Below are positions 22,681 through 34,071 of a stretch of 64,000 nt of DNA, piece after piece. The stretch is taken from NCBI RefSeq assembly GCF_905147365.1, contig NC_056428.1:25946001-26010000 (forward strand), read 5' to 3'. Position numbers and translations under genes: made by a program. The DNA is from Aricia agestis (Eukaryota; Arthropoda; Insecta; Lepidoptera; Lycaenidae). The notes beneath the pieces are model-generated. The model was not told the origin of the DNA, ran no database searches, and worked only from the letters and a program-made list of their open reading frames with translations. Positions within the stretch are counted from its first letter, which is position 1; the number at the start of each line of letters is the position of its first letter.

Positions 22681-22975
22681 CTACGAAAAGAGATATTATT
22701 TGAAACTAATAGAAGAGTACTTAGTAATTAGGTATAACTTTGGGTTTGGAATTTGGTGCTATTACCGCAGCAGAATCTGCACAAAACCTTTGTCAATTTT
22801 GGCAAAGTTAAGTTCATTGTTATCCTTCCTCCTTAAAGGGCCGAATTCTCACGAATCGAGGGTGTAGCAAATAATATGCCTCCATGGGACGGCAGTCGGC
22901 ACCCAATGCTCATACCTTGATTTTGTTACAAACAGCTAAGATGGAATTTAACCAAAATCGGAATCGTATTCTAGT

Positions 22976-23136
22976 GCTTGTTCAGACTTCAGACACAGCG
23001 GGCATCGCGCGTTTCCCGTACAGAAACAGCTGTAGTACAACGCCTTGGTACCTAGTAATAATCTGCGAGCGGTTTAACCGCGCGGGTTCAAACCGCACGG
23101 ATCCCGCAGCCCGCTGTGTCTACTGTCTGAACAAGC
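22976..23136. repeat. MITE in intron 3 of the secreted-protein gene
   Basis: TIRs GCTTGTTCAGACTTCAGACA and TGTCTGAACAAGC, both continuing into ACAGCGGGC. It is 161 bp and non-coding. It ends 24 bases before the exon 3 donor. Confidence 0.85.
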
Positions 23137-23159
23137 TCTTGATAGTTTTAGGTAGGTAC

Positions 23160-23315
23160 CTTATATTCAATAGCGATGTGGCACTCCTTTTCGTCCTCAC
23201 AGACCAGCGAGTTGATGTCTGCGGGCTTGGCGGCGCTGGACGGCCGTCTGCCCGCGCGAACAAAACGCCACAGCGAGCGGATACGCGCACCGCATGATTT
23301 CACTATGTCGTTCAC
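23160..23315 (-). CDS. Unrecognised secreted protein, exon 3
   Basis: 52 codons in phase 0, VNDIVKSCGARIRSLWRFVR ... NSLVCEDEKECHIAIEYK, with acceptor at plus-strand CTG 23316-23318 and donor AAG|GTACCT. Three cysteines. The basic stretch (RFVRAGRRPSS) sits between the helix-like start and the Cys-Glu-rich end. The frame is open only with these splice sites, and all flanking phases agree. Confidence 0.85.
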
Positions 23316-23818
23316 CTGAAATAACATTAAAATAAGCCCTAGCAGATTATAAGTACCTACTAACCGGTGCTTACTAGCACCTAAAATTAAAAAATCAGCC
23401 AAGTGCGAGTTGGACTTGCGCACGAAGGGTTCCGTACCATTATAGAGCAAGAATAGGTAAAAATGTGTCTGTGTGGGATTGATGATATTGCAAACTATCC
23501 CGAAACTGTTATGTAGTGAGTTTATTTCGGGATATCCATTCTAATACGAGAAATGTGAAAGCTGCTGAACCGATTTAGTTGAAACTTTGTATGGAGATAT
23601 TTTGAAGCCCGGGAAAGGACATACATTTTTATCCCTGCAAAATGTACGGTTCCCGCGTGACAAAATGAATTTTGGCGCAACGGAGTTGCGGGCATTAACT
23701 ACTTTCTATAATTTACTAGGCATAATATTATGCTGCCCCCTAATAGGTACGTCGTCTAATACCTATTTACTAAGTATGTACCACATTATTGACAAGTGCT
23801 GCCAGGTAGAAACTATAC

Positions 23819-23950
23819 CTTGATAGGTTCGCCAGAGTCACAGTTGCCGTTGTTGTGGGGTTCGATGCCGAAGGTGTTGACGCACGCGCGGTCCTCCCCC
23901 ATCAGAGAGTCGATTTGGAAAGCGCACTTCGGGGGCGAATTCACGCGATC
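23819..23950 (-). CDS. Unrecognised secreted protein, exon 2
   Basis: 44 codons in phase 0 (DRVNSPPKCAFQIDSLMGED ... HNNGNCDSGEPIK) between acceptor TAG (plus-strand CTA 23951-23953) and donor AAG|GTATAG. Three cysteines. An overlapping open frame in another phase (23838-24056) is a shadow. Confidence 0.85.
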
Positions 23951-24044
23951 CTACATTCAAAATGTATTTAAAAATCAGTTTAGATAGGAAATGAGATTCA
24001 TTTTTCAGTCCATAAATTGCGTAAGACGATAATTTGAGGATTTC

Positions 24045-24190
24045 AGGTTCAGACAATCAGGTGATCAGCGTTAGATCTCGTTACAAAACATTTTCCGCGG
24101 GGATCAAACCCACGACATCCTAAGTTGAGACTCGAGAACTAAGCTATCCTAGCTCTAAACTCTAAACTGTTAGACCACACAGACGTACAA
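24045..24190 (-). mobile_element. tRNA-derived SINE, minus orientation, in intron 1
   Basis: On the minus strand it shows a pol III A-box-like TGGTCTAACAG and a B box GGGTTTGATCCCC, followed by GATCACCTGATTGTCTGA. That body motif is also present in the SINE at 48719-49038, so this is a second, more degenerate copy. Confidence 0.7.
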
Positions 24191-24313
24191 AGGATTTACA
24201 ATCCAGTAGCTCTATGAATATATTTCTTATTAAACTGCACATGGTATATATGTACTTAATACTTATATTAATATTAATTATTACAATTTAAAACTATGTT
24301 TATGATATCTTAC

Positions 24314-24706
24314 CCATCCAGTTTCGTCGCAATGCCTCGGTTCGTCATAGCAAGCGTAGTAGTTGGTTACCTTAGAACCGTCTTTGCGCTCGTCTATCGA
24401 CCAAGTGTACCAAATCTCACCGAATTTGAACATACTGTTGATATGATTTTGCATGTAAATCAACGGAAAGAACAAATCGTTTGGATGTAGATGACTTTTT
24501 TCAGTTACTTTTTCGTCCTCATCATTTTCATCGACATGTTTGCGATATTTCTTCACAAAGGGCATCAATGTCGCGTCAGTCCTCTTTGTGATGGTATAGG
24601 AGTCATCGTCATCAATTCTCGAGTCATCCTCGTCGGAATGCATCAACACTTTGACTTTGCCTCCAAAAGCTACATGCAATAATACAAAAACTAAACAATA
24701 CTTCAT
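24314..24706 (-). CDS. Unrecognised secreted protein, exon 1 with signal peptide
   Basis: Starts at ATG 24704-24706 with a signal peptide (MKYCLVFVLLHVAFG, probable cleavage before or near GKVKV). An acidic propeptide-like stretch follows (HSDEDDSRIDDDDS), then a dibasic site (ITKR|TDA). Next comes a globular-looking part with aromatic residues (FGEIWYTWSIDERKDG) and the first cysteine pair (YYACYDEPRHCDETGW). The donor is TGG|GTAAGA at 24314/24313. All four exons join in phase 0, which together with the signal peptide makes this a real gene. Cysteines total about nine including the signal peptide. I do not recognise the family and assign no function. Confidence 0.85.
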
Positions 24707-25510
24707 GGCGTGTACTTATTGTTTGACTGTTGATAAAACTACGGTGGTACTTATTTAGAATGTTGAAGGAAGTTGTTTTAAAAACGTGTCTGATAAGGTG
24801 TGTTTGTAAATAAATACTTAAACAAGAATCAGTGTTGTAGAAGAACTGTTTTTTTACTTAGTTTCTGGCAGTTTGGTGAGAAAGTGAGAAAAACTTTGTT
24901 TGAATTTTAACTCTTCACCTGTTTTCTGTAAAATTAAGTACAAGTGACCCTACTTATGCAAAATGGGACCAATCCACACTTCTGTCAAAATCGAGTTAAT
25001 AATGTAGAAGTTTTCTAAACTCTATGAAGATCACACTGATCAGATAATTTGCACAGAACAAAACAATTTCACAACAAAGTTAACTTGACCCACATTATAA
25101 GTTATAACAGATGTCTATTAAGCAAACAAGAACCAAGCCGCATGGTCACCCAATGTTTTAAAAATAGAATGAATATATTTTTTTAAAAGATCCGTGCAGC
25201 AATGTTTTTTGCATTATTTAATTTTTTAAATAAAATATGTTATAGAATTATGTGTCTGGGTTCATATTTCTGTGAACGGCTTTCGTCAGGCCATTAAAAC
25301 CTCGTTCGCATTTGATGAAAGCTTACTACCAGATCGAAAATGCCTGGTATCGCATGGTATGCTAGGTACAAAAAATTAGTCTCGCAGCTATGAGCTAAGT
25401 AAGCTTTGTTAAGTAGCTCTTTTTTGCAAAAGTATCTTAGTGTGGGATTGTTCTTTGTTATACTACTATTAATATTTTTATGGAACTATGTGAAAACTCT
25501 ATATTTCTTA
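24707..25510. other. Upstream region of the secreted-protein gene
   Basis: AT-rich, and should contain the promoter of the minus-strand gene that starts at 24706. I see no convincing TATA box at the expected distance and no transposon except a short degenerate repeat near 25330-25385. Confidence 0.4.
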
Positions 25511-25518
25511 ACTCCGCG

Positions 25519-25783
25519 CAGTGCCGTAAATAGCCTTTTTTGCGCCCTGTGCGAGCTTCTATATAACTGCACCTTTGTTTTTAACCGACTTTCAAATAGG
25601 AGGAGGTTATATGTTCGGCTGTGGATATTTTTTACTACATTGGGAAACATCTCTGGGGCGCAGCGGGAACTTATCGGGAGCAATTCGAAAAATAAGGATC
25701 TGTCTGGTCTGGCCATTCTTACGCCCCCCAGAGTCTACACCCTGTGCCTGGGCACCGGTGGTACCGCCCTATTTACGGCACTG
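25519..25783. mobile_element. hAT MITE (265 bp) with exact 8-bp target duplication
   Basis: TIRs CAGTGCCGTAAATAG and CTATTTACGGCACTG, flanked by identical ACTCCGCG at 25511-25518 and 25784-25791. The 8-bp duplication and CAGTG...CACTG ends are diagnostic of hAT transposons. A piece of another repeat (TTTTTAACCGACTTTCAAAT) is embedded. No transposase. Confidence 0.93.
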
Positions 25784-25891
25784 ACTCCGCGCAAGGGTTC
25801 CTAAACTTATTTTGTCTACTGCCCACTTTGCGAAAATTTTAGGTTTTAGCGCCCCCATTGTTTCAATTTAAAATGCATCCAGATGATTTCA

Positions 25892-25945
25892 TTGTGTGGA
25901 AGCTTGGGGGTGATTTATTTAAATCACCCCCAAGCTTCCACACAA
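25892..25945. repeat. Perfect palindrome, 26-bp arms
   Basis: TTGTGTGGAAGCTTGGGGGT continues to GATTTA, then two bases TT, then the exact reverse complement. Outside the arms the similarity stops at once. Confidence 0.95.
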
Positions 25946-26284
25946 CCCCCCCCATTTTTTTCTCGGTCCCACACCGCCCCCCTTTAGACCTCAAGCGCAC
26001 ACAAGGGAAAGACTGTCTTAAAGTGTAATATCTGCTTATTATTTTTAAAGTATTAAGTTGGATTCACGCACCGTACCGATATAGAGCCAAAATAGGCCAA
26101 TATTAATTGTGTTTTTTATATGGGAGCCCTTAAACATTGATTTTATTTTATTGTGATTTACTAAATAGTTAACGAAATCCTCAATTAGAGTATAATATAA
26201 GTATATTAGATATACTTTATTGAGGATTTCGTTACAATTTCAAGTGCCTACCTGTTGCCATTATTGTTGATATCAAATAAAAAA

Positions 26285-27440
26285 ACTCGTCCAAGTGCGA
26301 GTTGTACTCACGCACGAAGGGTTCCGTACCACTACAGAGAGCAAAAAATTGTGTTTTTTGCTAAGAATTGTGTTTTTTGTATGGGAGCCCCCCCCCGCTC
26401 CATTTTCTTTAAATTTATTTTTTTATTTAATAGCGTACAAATACAACTGAGTATTTTGTGAACATTTCAAGTACCTATGTGTTGCCATTATATTTTATAT
26501 CGAGCAAAAAAATTGTGTTTGTTGTAAGGGAGCCCCCTTAAATATGAAATTTATTTTGTTTTTAGTATAAATTGCTGTTATAGCGGCAACAGACATACAC
26601 AATCTGTGAAAATTTCAGAAGTCTAGTTATAATAGCGGTTCTTGAGTTTAAGTACAGCCCGGACACAGACAGACAAACAGACATCGGAGTCTTAGTAATT
26701 ATTCGGTCCCGTTTTCACATTTGGATACGGAATAAATTACAAAATATACTATTGTAAATTAAGTTTACTTAAAATAACATTCAGTTTTAAAAAGTAAGTA
26801 CACAATTTTAATAAAAACGGCTTTTTCTCAGAACTGTCATCGTGTGGGTTGGATGTGGTATGCATAAGTAGGTCCAAGTTTAATTTTAACACAAATTTAA
26901 AATGCACAGCCACATGCGATTTATCGTGTTCGTATATAATATTATGTATCTACAGTCTACACGCACGCTAGCTCGCCGACATAACTATTTGGCGTTTACT
27001 TAAAAAGTTAAATAATCGACCAAGTGCGAGTCGGACTCGCGCACGAAGGGTTCCGTACCGTTATAGAGCAAAAATAGACCAAAAATTGTTTTTTGTATGG
27101 GAGCCTCCCTTAAATTTTTATTTTATTTTAATATTATTGTTAATTATTGAAGTAGACATATAATTAGGGCTTTTGTGGAAATATCAAGTGCCTACCTGTT
27201 GCCATTATTGATATCGAGCGAAAAAGGCCAAAAAACTCACGTTTTTTGTATGGGAGCTTAAATATTAATTTTATTTTTACTTTTTAGTATTTGTTGTTAT
27301 AGCGGCAGCCGGCAACAGATATACACAATCTGTAAAAATTTCAGAAGTCTACCTATAGCGGTTCTTGAGATACAGCCTGGAGGCAGACAGACGGACGGAC
27401 GGACGGACAGACAGACACGGGTACGGAACCCTTAAAAGGG
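26285..27440 (+). repeat. Two tandem-oriented copies of the GGTTCCGTACC/ACAG dispersed repeat
   Basis: Copies at about 26285-26735 and 27018-27440. Each starts near AAGTGCGAG..GCACGAAGGG TTCCGTACC, passes through GTATGGGAGCC segments and TCTGTGAAAATTTCAGAAGT, and ends with an ACAG/GGAC microsatellite and GGGTACGGAACCC. Further copies or pieces are at 14978-15500 and 17640-18160 (inside the inverted duplication), 23390-23460, 36400-36540, 44560-45260 and 47795-47950. Confidence 0.8.
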
Positions 27441-28071
27441 AAGTAAATAAAACATATTATGAGATAGATTATTGCTTTTATTTGGGTACAAAGTTGTAGA
27501 GTATAAAATAAAAATACTGTATTTGGTATCGACCTCTCGTCATAAAACTTTGATTATGAAAATTAAGCATCTCGACAAATACACGTTTTACATCTACAAA
27601 ACGATATTAAAGCATAAGACATACCCCCTATACTAGTTATTATTTATTTATCTAAATAGAAATTGTATAATCATATAGTAGAAATAAAAAAGCGAGTGAA
27701 GTTTGGACCATTGTTAGGAATTTAAGTTTTCCATAGTGCATAATATACATCAGCCATAAGAATTCCTATTTACAAGATTCATTATAATTTTCCATCTAAC
27801 AATCTGTTCATAGCATAAGGGATAAGAATAGCGTCACTAAGGCAGAGAGGGTGTTTTATTGTACATTATTATTAGTGCCTAAGTTACCTAAACACAGCGA
27901 GTGGGCTGTAGGCCCGATATTCTATAAAGCTAAACAGTACAACAGTGAAATAAGGCCAGATCCTTTTAAATAAACGACCCTTAGTACCTACTTAGAAATA
28001 ATTAGACCTCCAAGTGTTAGTAAATTGGTTCCTTTAGACTCCACACACGACAGAAATGTCTCGTATCCCAC

Positions 28072-28104
28072 CATTTGCATTTTTACAGTGTAAAAATGCA
28101 AATG
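28072..28104. repeat. Perfect short palindrome
   Basis: CATTTGCATTTTTAC, loop AGT, GTAAAAATGCAAATG: 15-bp perfect arms. Each arm holds an ATTTGCAT octamer (POU-type motif), probably by chance. Confidence 0.9.
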
Positions 28105-29140
28105 CGTTTGTGTAAAATAAAGTCAATTTTCCCAAAAAACCAGACTGTTTCCCTACAGTCTATACATAGTATAGTACATAGTCAGAATGCAATTGACGGG
28201 AAACGAAGACATTTTAGACCGTGCGCGCGTCCTGTGTACATATCGAATAGATCAAACTACTACGTTGCAAACTAAAGAGTACAGACGCTCGCTTACTCTA
28301 ACGTACGTGCTACAAACTACACTCAGCCGTTCGGTCCACGAGAAATAACATCTAGTGATATAACTATAAGGGCCGAGCGACCCTCAACGATATAATACTA
28401 TCTAAGTCGTTAGATATATTGTCGAAACTGTCGAAAAACCTCAACTCAGTCAACTACGGAAAATAGACAAATCTCAACTATAAATGTTAATATATTCTTA
28501 CAATTATCGTTAGCTTTAAAATTTCATTCGATTCAAACGTATCTATATCTAACTTACTAGTAGACAATTATAGTAATTATTGTGGATTTATTGAAATGTG
28601 TCGTACCAAAATAAATGACTATCTAGACAGGTAACTCTAATAAGTAAAGACAACACTCGCTAGAAGGTGGGGGATAGAGCAGGAGAGGAGATGGGGGGGA
28701 AGGAGAGGGAAGATCACATCGCTTATGTCTATTATACGTAGCTCACTCGTGAAAGTTATCAGGCAGTGAAGTATACAAGTATTACAATCTATTCATCCCC
28801 AATCTAGTAACAAATTGGCAACACTCGACACGACCCTAAAACAGCTACTAAGCTCATTTAATTTAAAATTTTGTGCTTTACACTAACTTAATTACAAGCC
28901 TCACTTGACCAGAGACTAGTAGCGGGAACACTATCGCCGCTAGCCGCTACACATCTGACTGTTACAGCTCGGTCCACACTCTACAGTACGGCCGCGGAAC
29001 AAGCGGAACAAACACGCCATTTTGTTACGCCAACGTGTTTAGGAAATCAAAAATATTTTTTTATACATGTACCGCACCGATTTTGATCGGCGAGGTACAT
29101 ATATTATTGTCGAAATTGGACTAGTAAGATGGATAGTAAT

Positions 29141-29157
29141 GGGGGGGGGGGGGGGGG
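29141..29157 (+). repeat. G17 homopolymer
   Basis: Seventeen consecutive G, followed by TCCAGACCCCCAGGACACCC. Length may vary between individuals or assemblies. Confidence 0.9.
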
Positions 29158-29553
29158 TCCAGACCCCCAGGACACCCCCCTTATATACGCCAATTAATTA
29201 ATGTAAGAATTTCTGTCTGCTTCTTAAGCGGATTATTTAATGTTTTTGGTCAGATATGTAGCTTCTACGACAGCTTTATAGATGAATAGATCATAAAAAA
29301 CGTAGTCGACGGCTGCCACCGACAGGCCTATCTTATAATAAATATTGGAAAAATTTAAACATTCAAACGTCCATTAAAACAATTTACAATAATCAGTATA
29401 AATAATATATTCTTAAATAATAGAGGTAGCAGCCTTAAGAGAAGCCTAACCGGTAATATAGTGCATTCTTAAAATTTTAAAATTATACTAGCCAGTACAT
29501 TCTGACGAGAGGTAGCCAATAAAAACTCGACACTACACTAGCTAGTACAATTA

Positions 29554-29705
29554 GGGTTTATTCAGACCGCAACGCGACGCGTAGATGCATTTTGATTTGA
29601 CAGGTTCGCAAGACGTCTCTCGCAATTGAAATCTGTCAAATCCATACATATCTATGCCGCGCCGCGCCTCGCCTCGCCTCGTCGCGTTGCGGTCTGAATT
29701 GACCC
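29554..29705. repeat. MITE, CAGACCGCAACGCGACG family
   Basis: TIRs GGGTTTATTCAGACCGCAAC and GTTGCGGTCTGAATTGACCC, continuing inwards. The inner pair is TTGACAGG../..CTGTCAAATCC. TTA and TCA flank it (imperfect 3-bp duplication). Relatives: 29877-30187, 8746-8938, and a single end at 58496-58580. Confidence 0.85.
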
Positions 29706-29876
29706 TCAGAGTTTCAGAACACATCCACTGACTCTGCTATTTGGTCGCAATTTTCGCATTTATAATAAATGTGATTTACTGCATTAGTGTTAATCGTTTT
29801 TTTCTTCATTCCTTCCAATCAGTTAATAAGAGCCACGAAAGAAAATGATATTTAATCAACGATTAAGGGTCAATTC

Positions 29877-30187
29877 AGACCGCAACGTGACGCGGCGAGG
29901 CGAGGCGTGACGCGACCTAAGGCTGCGTTTCCACTGAAGCGGAGCGGAGCTTAGCGGTGCCGAATTGACCAATCACCATGCTCGAAATCTTCGCTGTCAT
30001 TCCGCTGGAATAGCACGATTGGTCAATTCGGGCACCGCTAAGCTCCGCTCCGCTTCAGTGGAAACGCAGCCTAAATTTGTATGCATTTGACATATTTCAA
30101 TTGCTAGACGTCTCTTGCGAATCTATCAAATCCATACTAAGTAATTTAGAAATGCATCTACGCATCGCGTTGCGTCTGAATCAACCC
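29877..30187. repeat. Second copy of the CAGACCGCAACG MITE, split by a nested MITE
   Basis: Outer ends GGGTCAATTCAGACCGCAAC (left) and TTGCGTCTGAATCAACCC (right). The element is interrupted at 29921-30071 by a PIF/Harbinger-like MITE with its own target duplication. Confidence 0.85.
29921..30071. mobile_element. PIF/Harbinger-type MITE nested in another MITE
   Basis: TIRs GGCTGCGTTTCCACTGAAGC and GCTTCAGTGGAAACGCAGCC, continuing for over 50 bp per arm. It is flanked by TAA on both sides (29918-29920 and 30072-30074), the 3-bp TWA duplication typical of PIF/Harbinger. Confidence 0.88.
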
Positions 30188-30547
30188 TTACGTAACAAGC
30201 GTTGTCAAAATTGGCGTGTTTATATTACCGATCAGGCTATAATATAAAGTGCGAAAGCCTTCGCTATATGTGTATATATAATCGTTGTATTAAGTACAAG
30301 TAGTCCGACCAATTAGGCCGTTATAGACAAAGTCGGGGCTAACTTTAGGCTCATTCTACACTTTTATTATGCTTGTTACCAGTACTAACACGACCGTCAA
30401 AAAACTACTTATAATAAACTGTTATTCAAATACATAATTAAGAGCTATTTCGTCTCCTCATTAATTTTTTTAACAGGAAAAAGATACTTTAATAGAAACT
30501 AAAAGTTAGATAATAATTAATTGAGTTATGAGTCCTTAAATCATTAC

Positions 30548-30591
30548 TCGCCGTGAAGAAGCGGTCAGTTGCAGTTAACTTCTTCGCGGCA
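30548..30591. repeat. Short hairpin
   Basis: CTCGCCGTGAAGAAG and CTTCTTCGCGGCAAG form an imperfect inverted repeat around GTTAACT-containing sequence. No further context. Confidence 0.5.
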
Positions 30592-32574
30592 AGTCGAGAC
30601 TAAAACTCTCACACAGAACGGACTGTACAGTGTAGGGTACAATTTTTGCAAATTCTGAATCTTTTTCTTTATAATTGCGATTTTATGTAATCTAAGTGTT
30701 AAAAGTACACGTATTGAATAAAACATGTATAATAAGTTATAAACTCATAAGCACAGTATAAGTAACAGTGAAAACAAATTTACAAGTAAAGTTAAATGTT
30801 GTGTATAAAGTATTTAAACTATTATAAAACCAATTAACAAAGATTTAAAACTGTATTGCGGTCGGAATTAAATTGACTAACTACTGTATTCAATATATTA
30901 TTATGTTATCAACTATGAAATATAAAATATATATATGTGTATATGAAATGAGAAAAATTACAAATAAAGATGACGACAGATCTAGCCGCACTGCTGTCTT
31001 TCCCTAGATTTGCTGCGGTTCAGCAGTCTCCGCTTACCTTAAATAAATTACGTACCTAGTTATTCTCTCTCAGTTGTCGCCGTCCTTTGAAAAACTATAG
31101 TTTATCCAGACAATGCGTGCTAAACGATTAAAGCATTGGACTAAGGAATACTATTACTAGCAGGAGGAAAACAAGTTATTGTAATTGCATTTTTCAATGA
31201 TGAGGTTAAAGAATATAGGCGTAACCTTAATATAACCCAATTGCTTCAGATCCTCTAGGACAATTCCCAGTTTGTTCACCGCATGCCGCATTTTGATTAT
31301 AGCCAGACGGCACCTGCATAATAATGCAGGACCTTACCATAACACCAAAAAAATATTAACTTTCTCAAAGATAACAATGTTACCTATTAGACACAAAAAT
31401 GTACTTTTTTTTTTTTTCAAGTGAGTAGGTATAATAATTAATTTGGCCACCGACGGTAGTCTACTGTGAGAAATCCTTTGACGGTCGTTCCAACAAAAAA
31501 TACATCAGTCTTAGTATTAAGCTAAAATATAATGGTCGCGCAACCAACTTATACGCATTTTAAATCAATGTATTTTTGTTTTAAAGTACAAAAATCAATA
31601 TACGTAAAAATATTCAACTTTAAATTGGTCCAGACCCCAGTAGCTACGAAAATGGCAGTGTCGTTTCCAACATTGTATCAACAGTATTTGAAATATATAG
31701 TCTATGAGAAACAGCGTATAGGTCAAAAATCATCGTGTTAAATAATATAAGTACATAGGTCTAAAATGACTTAAGTACGATTCACTGCATTCTTAACGTG
31801 AGTAGTCTGTGGTTGCGCAACCAGTAATAAGTGAAACCTGGTAACAACGCATTAATACCATTACTACAAATACTCCGGGGTATATGAGGGTACAGGTACC
31901 GTCTGACAATTTTTTGGACCTCACGGGTGTTCATTGCATAGTCCTAGTAATAGAATCCTAGTTCTAAAGGACTTAAAGTCGTGATCAATAGCAAAAGTTG
32001 ACTGTCCAAAACTATTGAGTATTCGATACTTTGCTATCAAATATAGATATTATAACATTTGGGTCCAGTCTCTGAAAACCTTGAAAACCCTGAGATATTA
32101 AAATATTCACACATCTGACTCAACTTCAACTCAACAAATGAAATTATTACATATTAATTAAAAAACTCATATAATACCTAATCCGTGGTGAAGTTGACTA
32201 ATTCACTAAAATTATCTTACTAAAAGTTAAGTTGAAGTTGAATTGGGCATTGGCGTATATACCCCGAATACCTGAAAATACTCAACAAGTATTTATCCAT
32301 AATTGAGGCGTATTGTAATTTTCCGCATCGATTTACTACTAATAAAATATCAGATCGGAAAACGCGGAATCAGAGCGCAGCGTTTATCGACGCGCGGAAT
32401 TTGTTTGCATACAAAACATTTGAAGCCGCATACAACTTTAAGATCATTCGGCAAAAATGAGAGGGACAGGTCCGTTATTTACCTTTGAATTAATTTCTTT
32501 AACAATACAATCTGAGAAATTAAAAAAGGCGGCCTACATTATTTGGTGGCGTTGTGTCAAGTCAATGTTAGAGC

Positions 32575-32760
32575 CAGTCCACAGGGCGCGTTGCGTCGAC
32601 GCAGCGCTGCCGTTTGACGCATAGCCGGCCACACAGCCGCTACGGAGCAGTCAAGTCAGTCAGTCAGTCAGCTTCGTGCTGTCCGTCATGTGTGCGTTGC
32701 GACGACGCAGCGCGTCGTGTGAACACTTTGGTTATTTGACGCAACGCGCCGTGTGGACTG
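32575..32760. repeat. MITE with GTCCACA..GCGCGTTGCGTC ends
   Basis: CAGTCCACAGGGCGCGTTGC on the left and GCAACGCGCCGTGTGGACTG on the right. Inside are two further GACGCAGCGC motifs and an AGTC microsatellite (about 32650-32671). Confidence 0.8.
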
Positions 32761-32891
32761 TGATTTGGCGGCTTGGTTTGACATAACTCAATCAAATTAT
32801 GAAGATCTATTTCTCAGATTCACATTATTGTCAGCCGGCCCCTAGACGATCAATTGTATCGGCAATATCACGCTTAAATTTAATTGAACAG

Positions 32892-32897
32892 TTTATT
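32892..32897 (-). terminator. Proximal poly(A) signal candidate, Ddr
   Basis: TTTATT on the plus strand (AATAAA on the minus strand), about 155 bases after the Ddr stop codon. Confidence 0.4.
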
Positions 32898-33051
32898 TGA
32901 GAATTATATAAACATGCTGAGTGATATTGCGCAAAAAATTGCTCGTCTAATCCCGCTTAATCTTGTACCCATGCGTCAATCCCATCATCCTGTAGTTTCA
33001 CAGACCGATCTTAAAGTTACGCGCCTCTATCGGTATTTAATATAACCCGTA

Positions 33052-33237
33052 TCACGTATAATTGAGGGTCTTTCTCTGCAGGAAAGGAAGTATTTCAGCG
33101 AAGGTGGGTCTGTGCAAGTCCTCCCGCCGCCAGCACTCGCACATCAGTTCGTACAGGTCTCGGGGGCAGCCGGCCGCGCGGTTCATACACTCGAACAGCC
33201 CGTCGTCAGCCTGATGATGCTGTAGATTCTCGAGCAC
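33052..33237 (-). CDS. Ddr: Ddr last exon: kinase C-lobe end and stop
   Basis: 61 codons plus TGA (33052-33054), joined in phase 0 to the previous exon (HMTEAE|VLENLQHH). It reads CPRDLYELMCECWRREDLHR then PTFAEILPFL, the last kinase helices including the conserved CW..E...RP motif. It corresponds to human DDR 'CPQGLYELMLRCW'. The protein ends nine residues later (QRKTLNYT), as in the family, where the kinase is at the extreme C-terminus. Acceptor TTTCAG is at plus-strand 33238-33243. Confidence 0.95.
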   Translation of the reverse strand: MLENLQHHQADDGLFECMNRAAGCPRDLYELMCECWRREDLHRPTFAEILPFLQRKTLNYT

Positions 33238-33335
33238 CTGAAATTGATTGAGCGTTGATGCTTATGTAAGTGGAGAGTGAGATTTCAGATTTTTGATAAA
33301 GTGACTTTGTAATGTTGGGTATGATAAATGACTAA

Positions 33336-33457
33336 GGCCCGTATCGCATCGTTTCGCCTCTGTGATTGGTCCAAATTTTGACAGCCAACCAATCACAGAG
33401 CCTGAAACGTTCCTTGAGGCCGAGGCGCTTCTTAAGTACTGACCAAAAATACGGGCC
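33336..33457. mobile_element. PIF/Harbinger-type MITE (122 bp) in Ddr intron
   Basis: GGCCCGTAT...ATACGGGCC ends (imperfect by one base), with inner pair CTGTGATTGGT / ACCAATCACAG. TAA flanks on both sides (33333-33335 and 33458-33460). Confidence 0.85.
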
Positions 33458-33827
33458 TAAGATGGAAGATCTCCGCGTGATAAGTGAACACATAATACCT
33501 ATGGACGCTTCACACCACGTCAGTCTGGCCCAGTGCTAAGTACCTGAAGGACTTGTGTTACAGGTACCACGCAACGGAAATATATATTTTAATACTTTGA
33601 CGTGTGACAGGTGAGATGGAAGATTTCTAGGTTATTAATTTTTTTAGGTTTTTCTAGGTTTCGTATTAGAAGATACGAAAAAACGCACACGCACATATTA
33701 TACGTGTTAATGCTTAAAACTCGTATGTATTTATTATGTAATTAATAATTATAACACAATATAAATGTTTTGTTGTAGAAATATTAGAAGTTATTTTAAG
33801 TTTTTTAATTATTGTACACTTCCTCAC

Positions 33828-34071
33828 CTCAGCCTCAGTCATATGCTCGTAGGGTCTCCGTCGGCAGTGCGTGAAGATCTCGTGTACGGTTACCGCGAAG
33901 GCCCACACGTCGCTCTTGGTGGTGTACCTGCCCTGCAGCACCGACTCCCACGCCGCCCACCGCAGCGGCAGCGGGACGCCGTCCACCTTGTAATAGTCGC
34001 ACGCGTAAGCCTCGTTGTCGGTGCCGAAATCGCTGATCTTCACTTGGTAGTTCTTGCCGATTAGACAGTTC
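33828..34071 (-). CDS. Ddr: Ddr exon: kinase activation loop and C-lobe
   Basis: One base completing Arg, then 81 codons: NCLIGKNYQVKISDFGTDNE, AYACDYYKVDG, PLRWAAWESV, SDVWAFAVTVHEIFTHC and RRPYEHMTEAE. It holds the DFG magnesium-binding motif, the activation-loop YxxxYY autophosphorylation signature of DDR kinases (YACDYY), the APE-equivalent WAAWES and the DVWAF helix F start. The acceptor (CCAG at plus 34072-34075) and donor GAG|GTGAGG fit the flanking phases. An open frame on the other strand (33765-34064) is its shadow. Confidence 0.95.

Larger units (their letters stand above)
27441..33051 (-). other. Downstream flank of Ddr; possible extended 3' UTR
   Basis: A stretch of 5.6 kb with no coding exon. 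It has few of the common dispersed repeats compared with its surroundings, but carries MITEs (29554-29705, 29877-30187, 32575-32760). Minus-strand AATAAA occurs soon after the Ddr stop (32892-32897) and again much farther (e.g. 27477-27482), so the Ddr 3' UTR could be about 0.2 kb or several kb. The sequence does not settle which. Confidence 0.4.

Noticed and set aside
24296..24682. Plus-strand frames over the secreted-protein exon 1
   Set aside because: Shadows of the minus-strand exon, which has a signal peptide and phase-consistent splicing.
28072..28104. POU/octamer regulatory site (ATTTGCAT)
   Set aside because: Its two copies are just the arms of a short palindrome. No promoter context.
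33765..34064. Plus-strand 99-codon frame
   Set aside because: Antisense shadow of the Ddr activation-loop exon.
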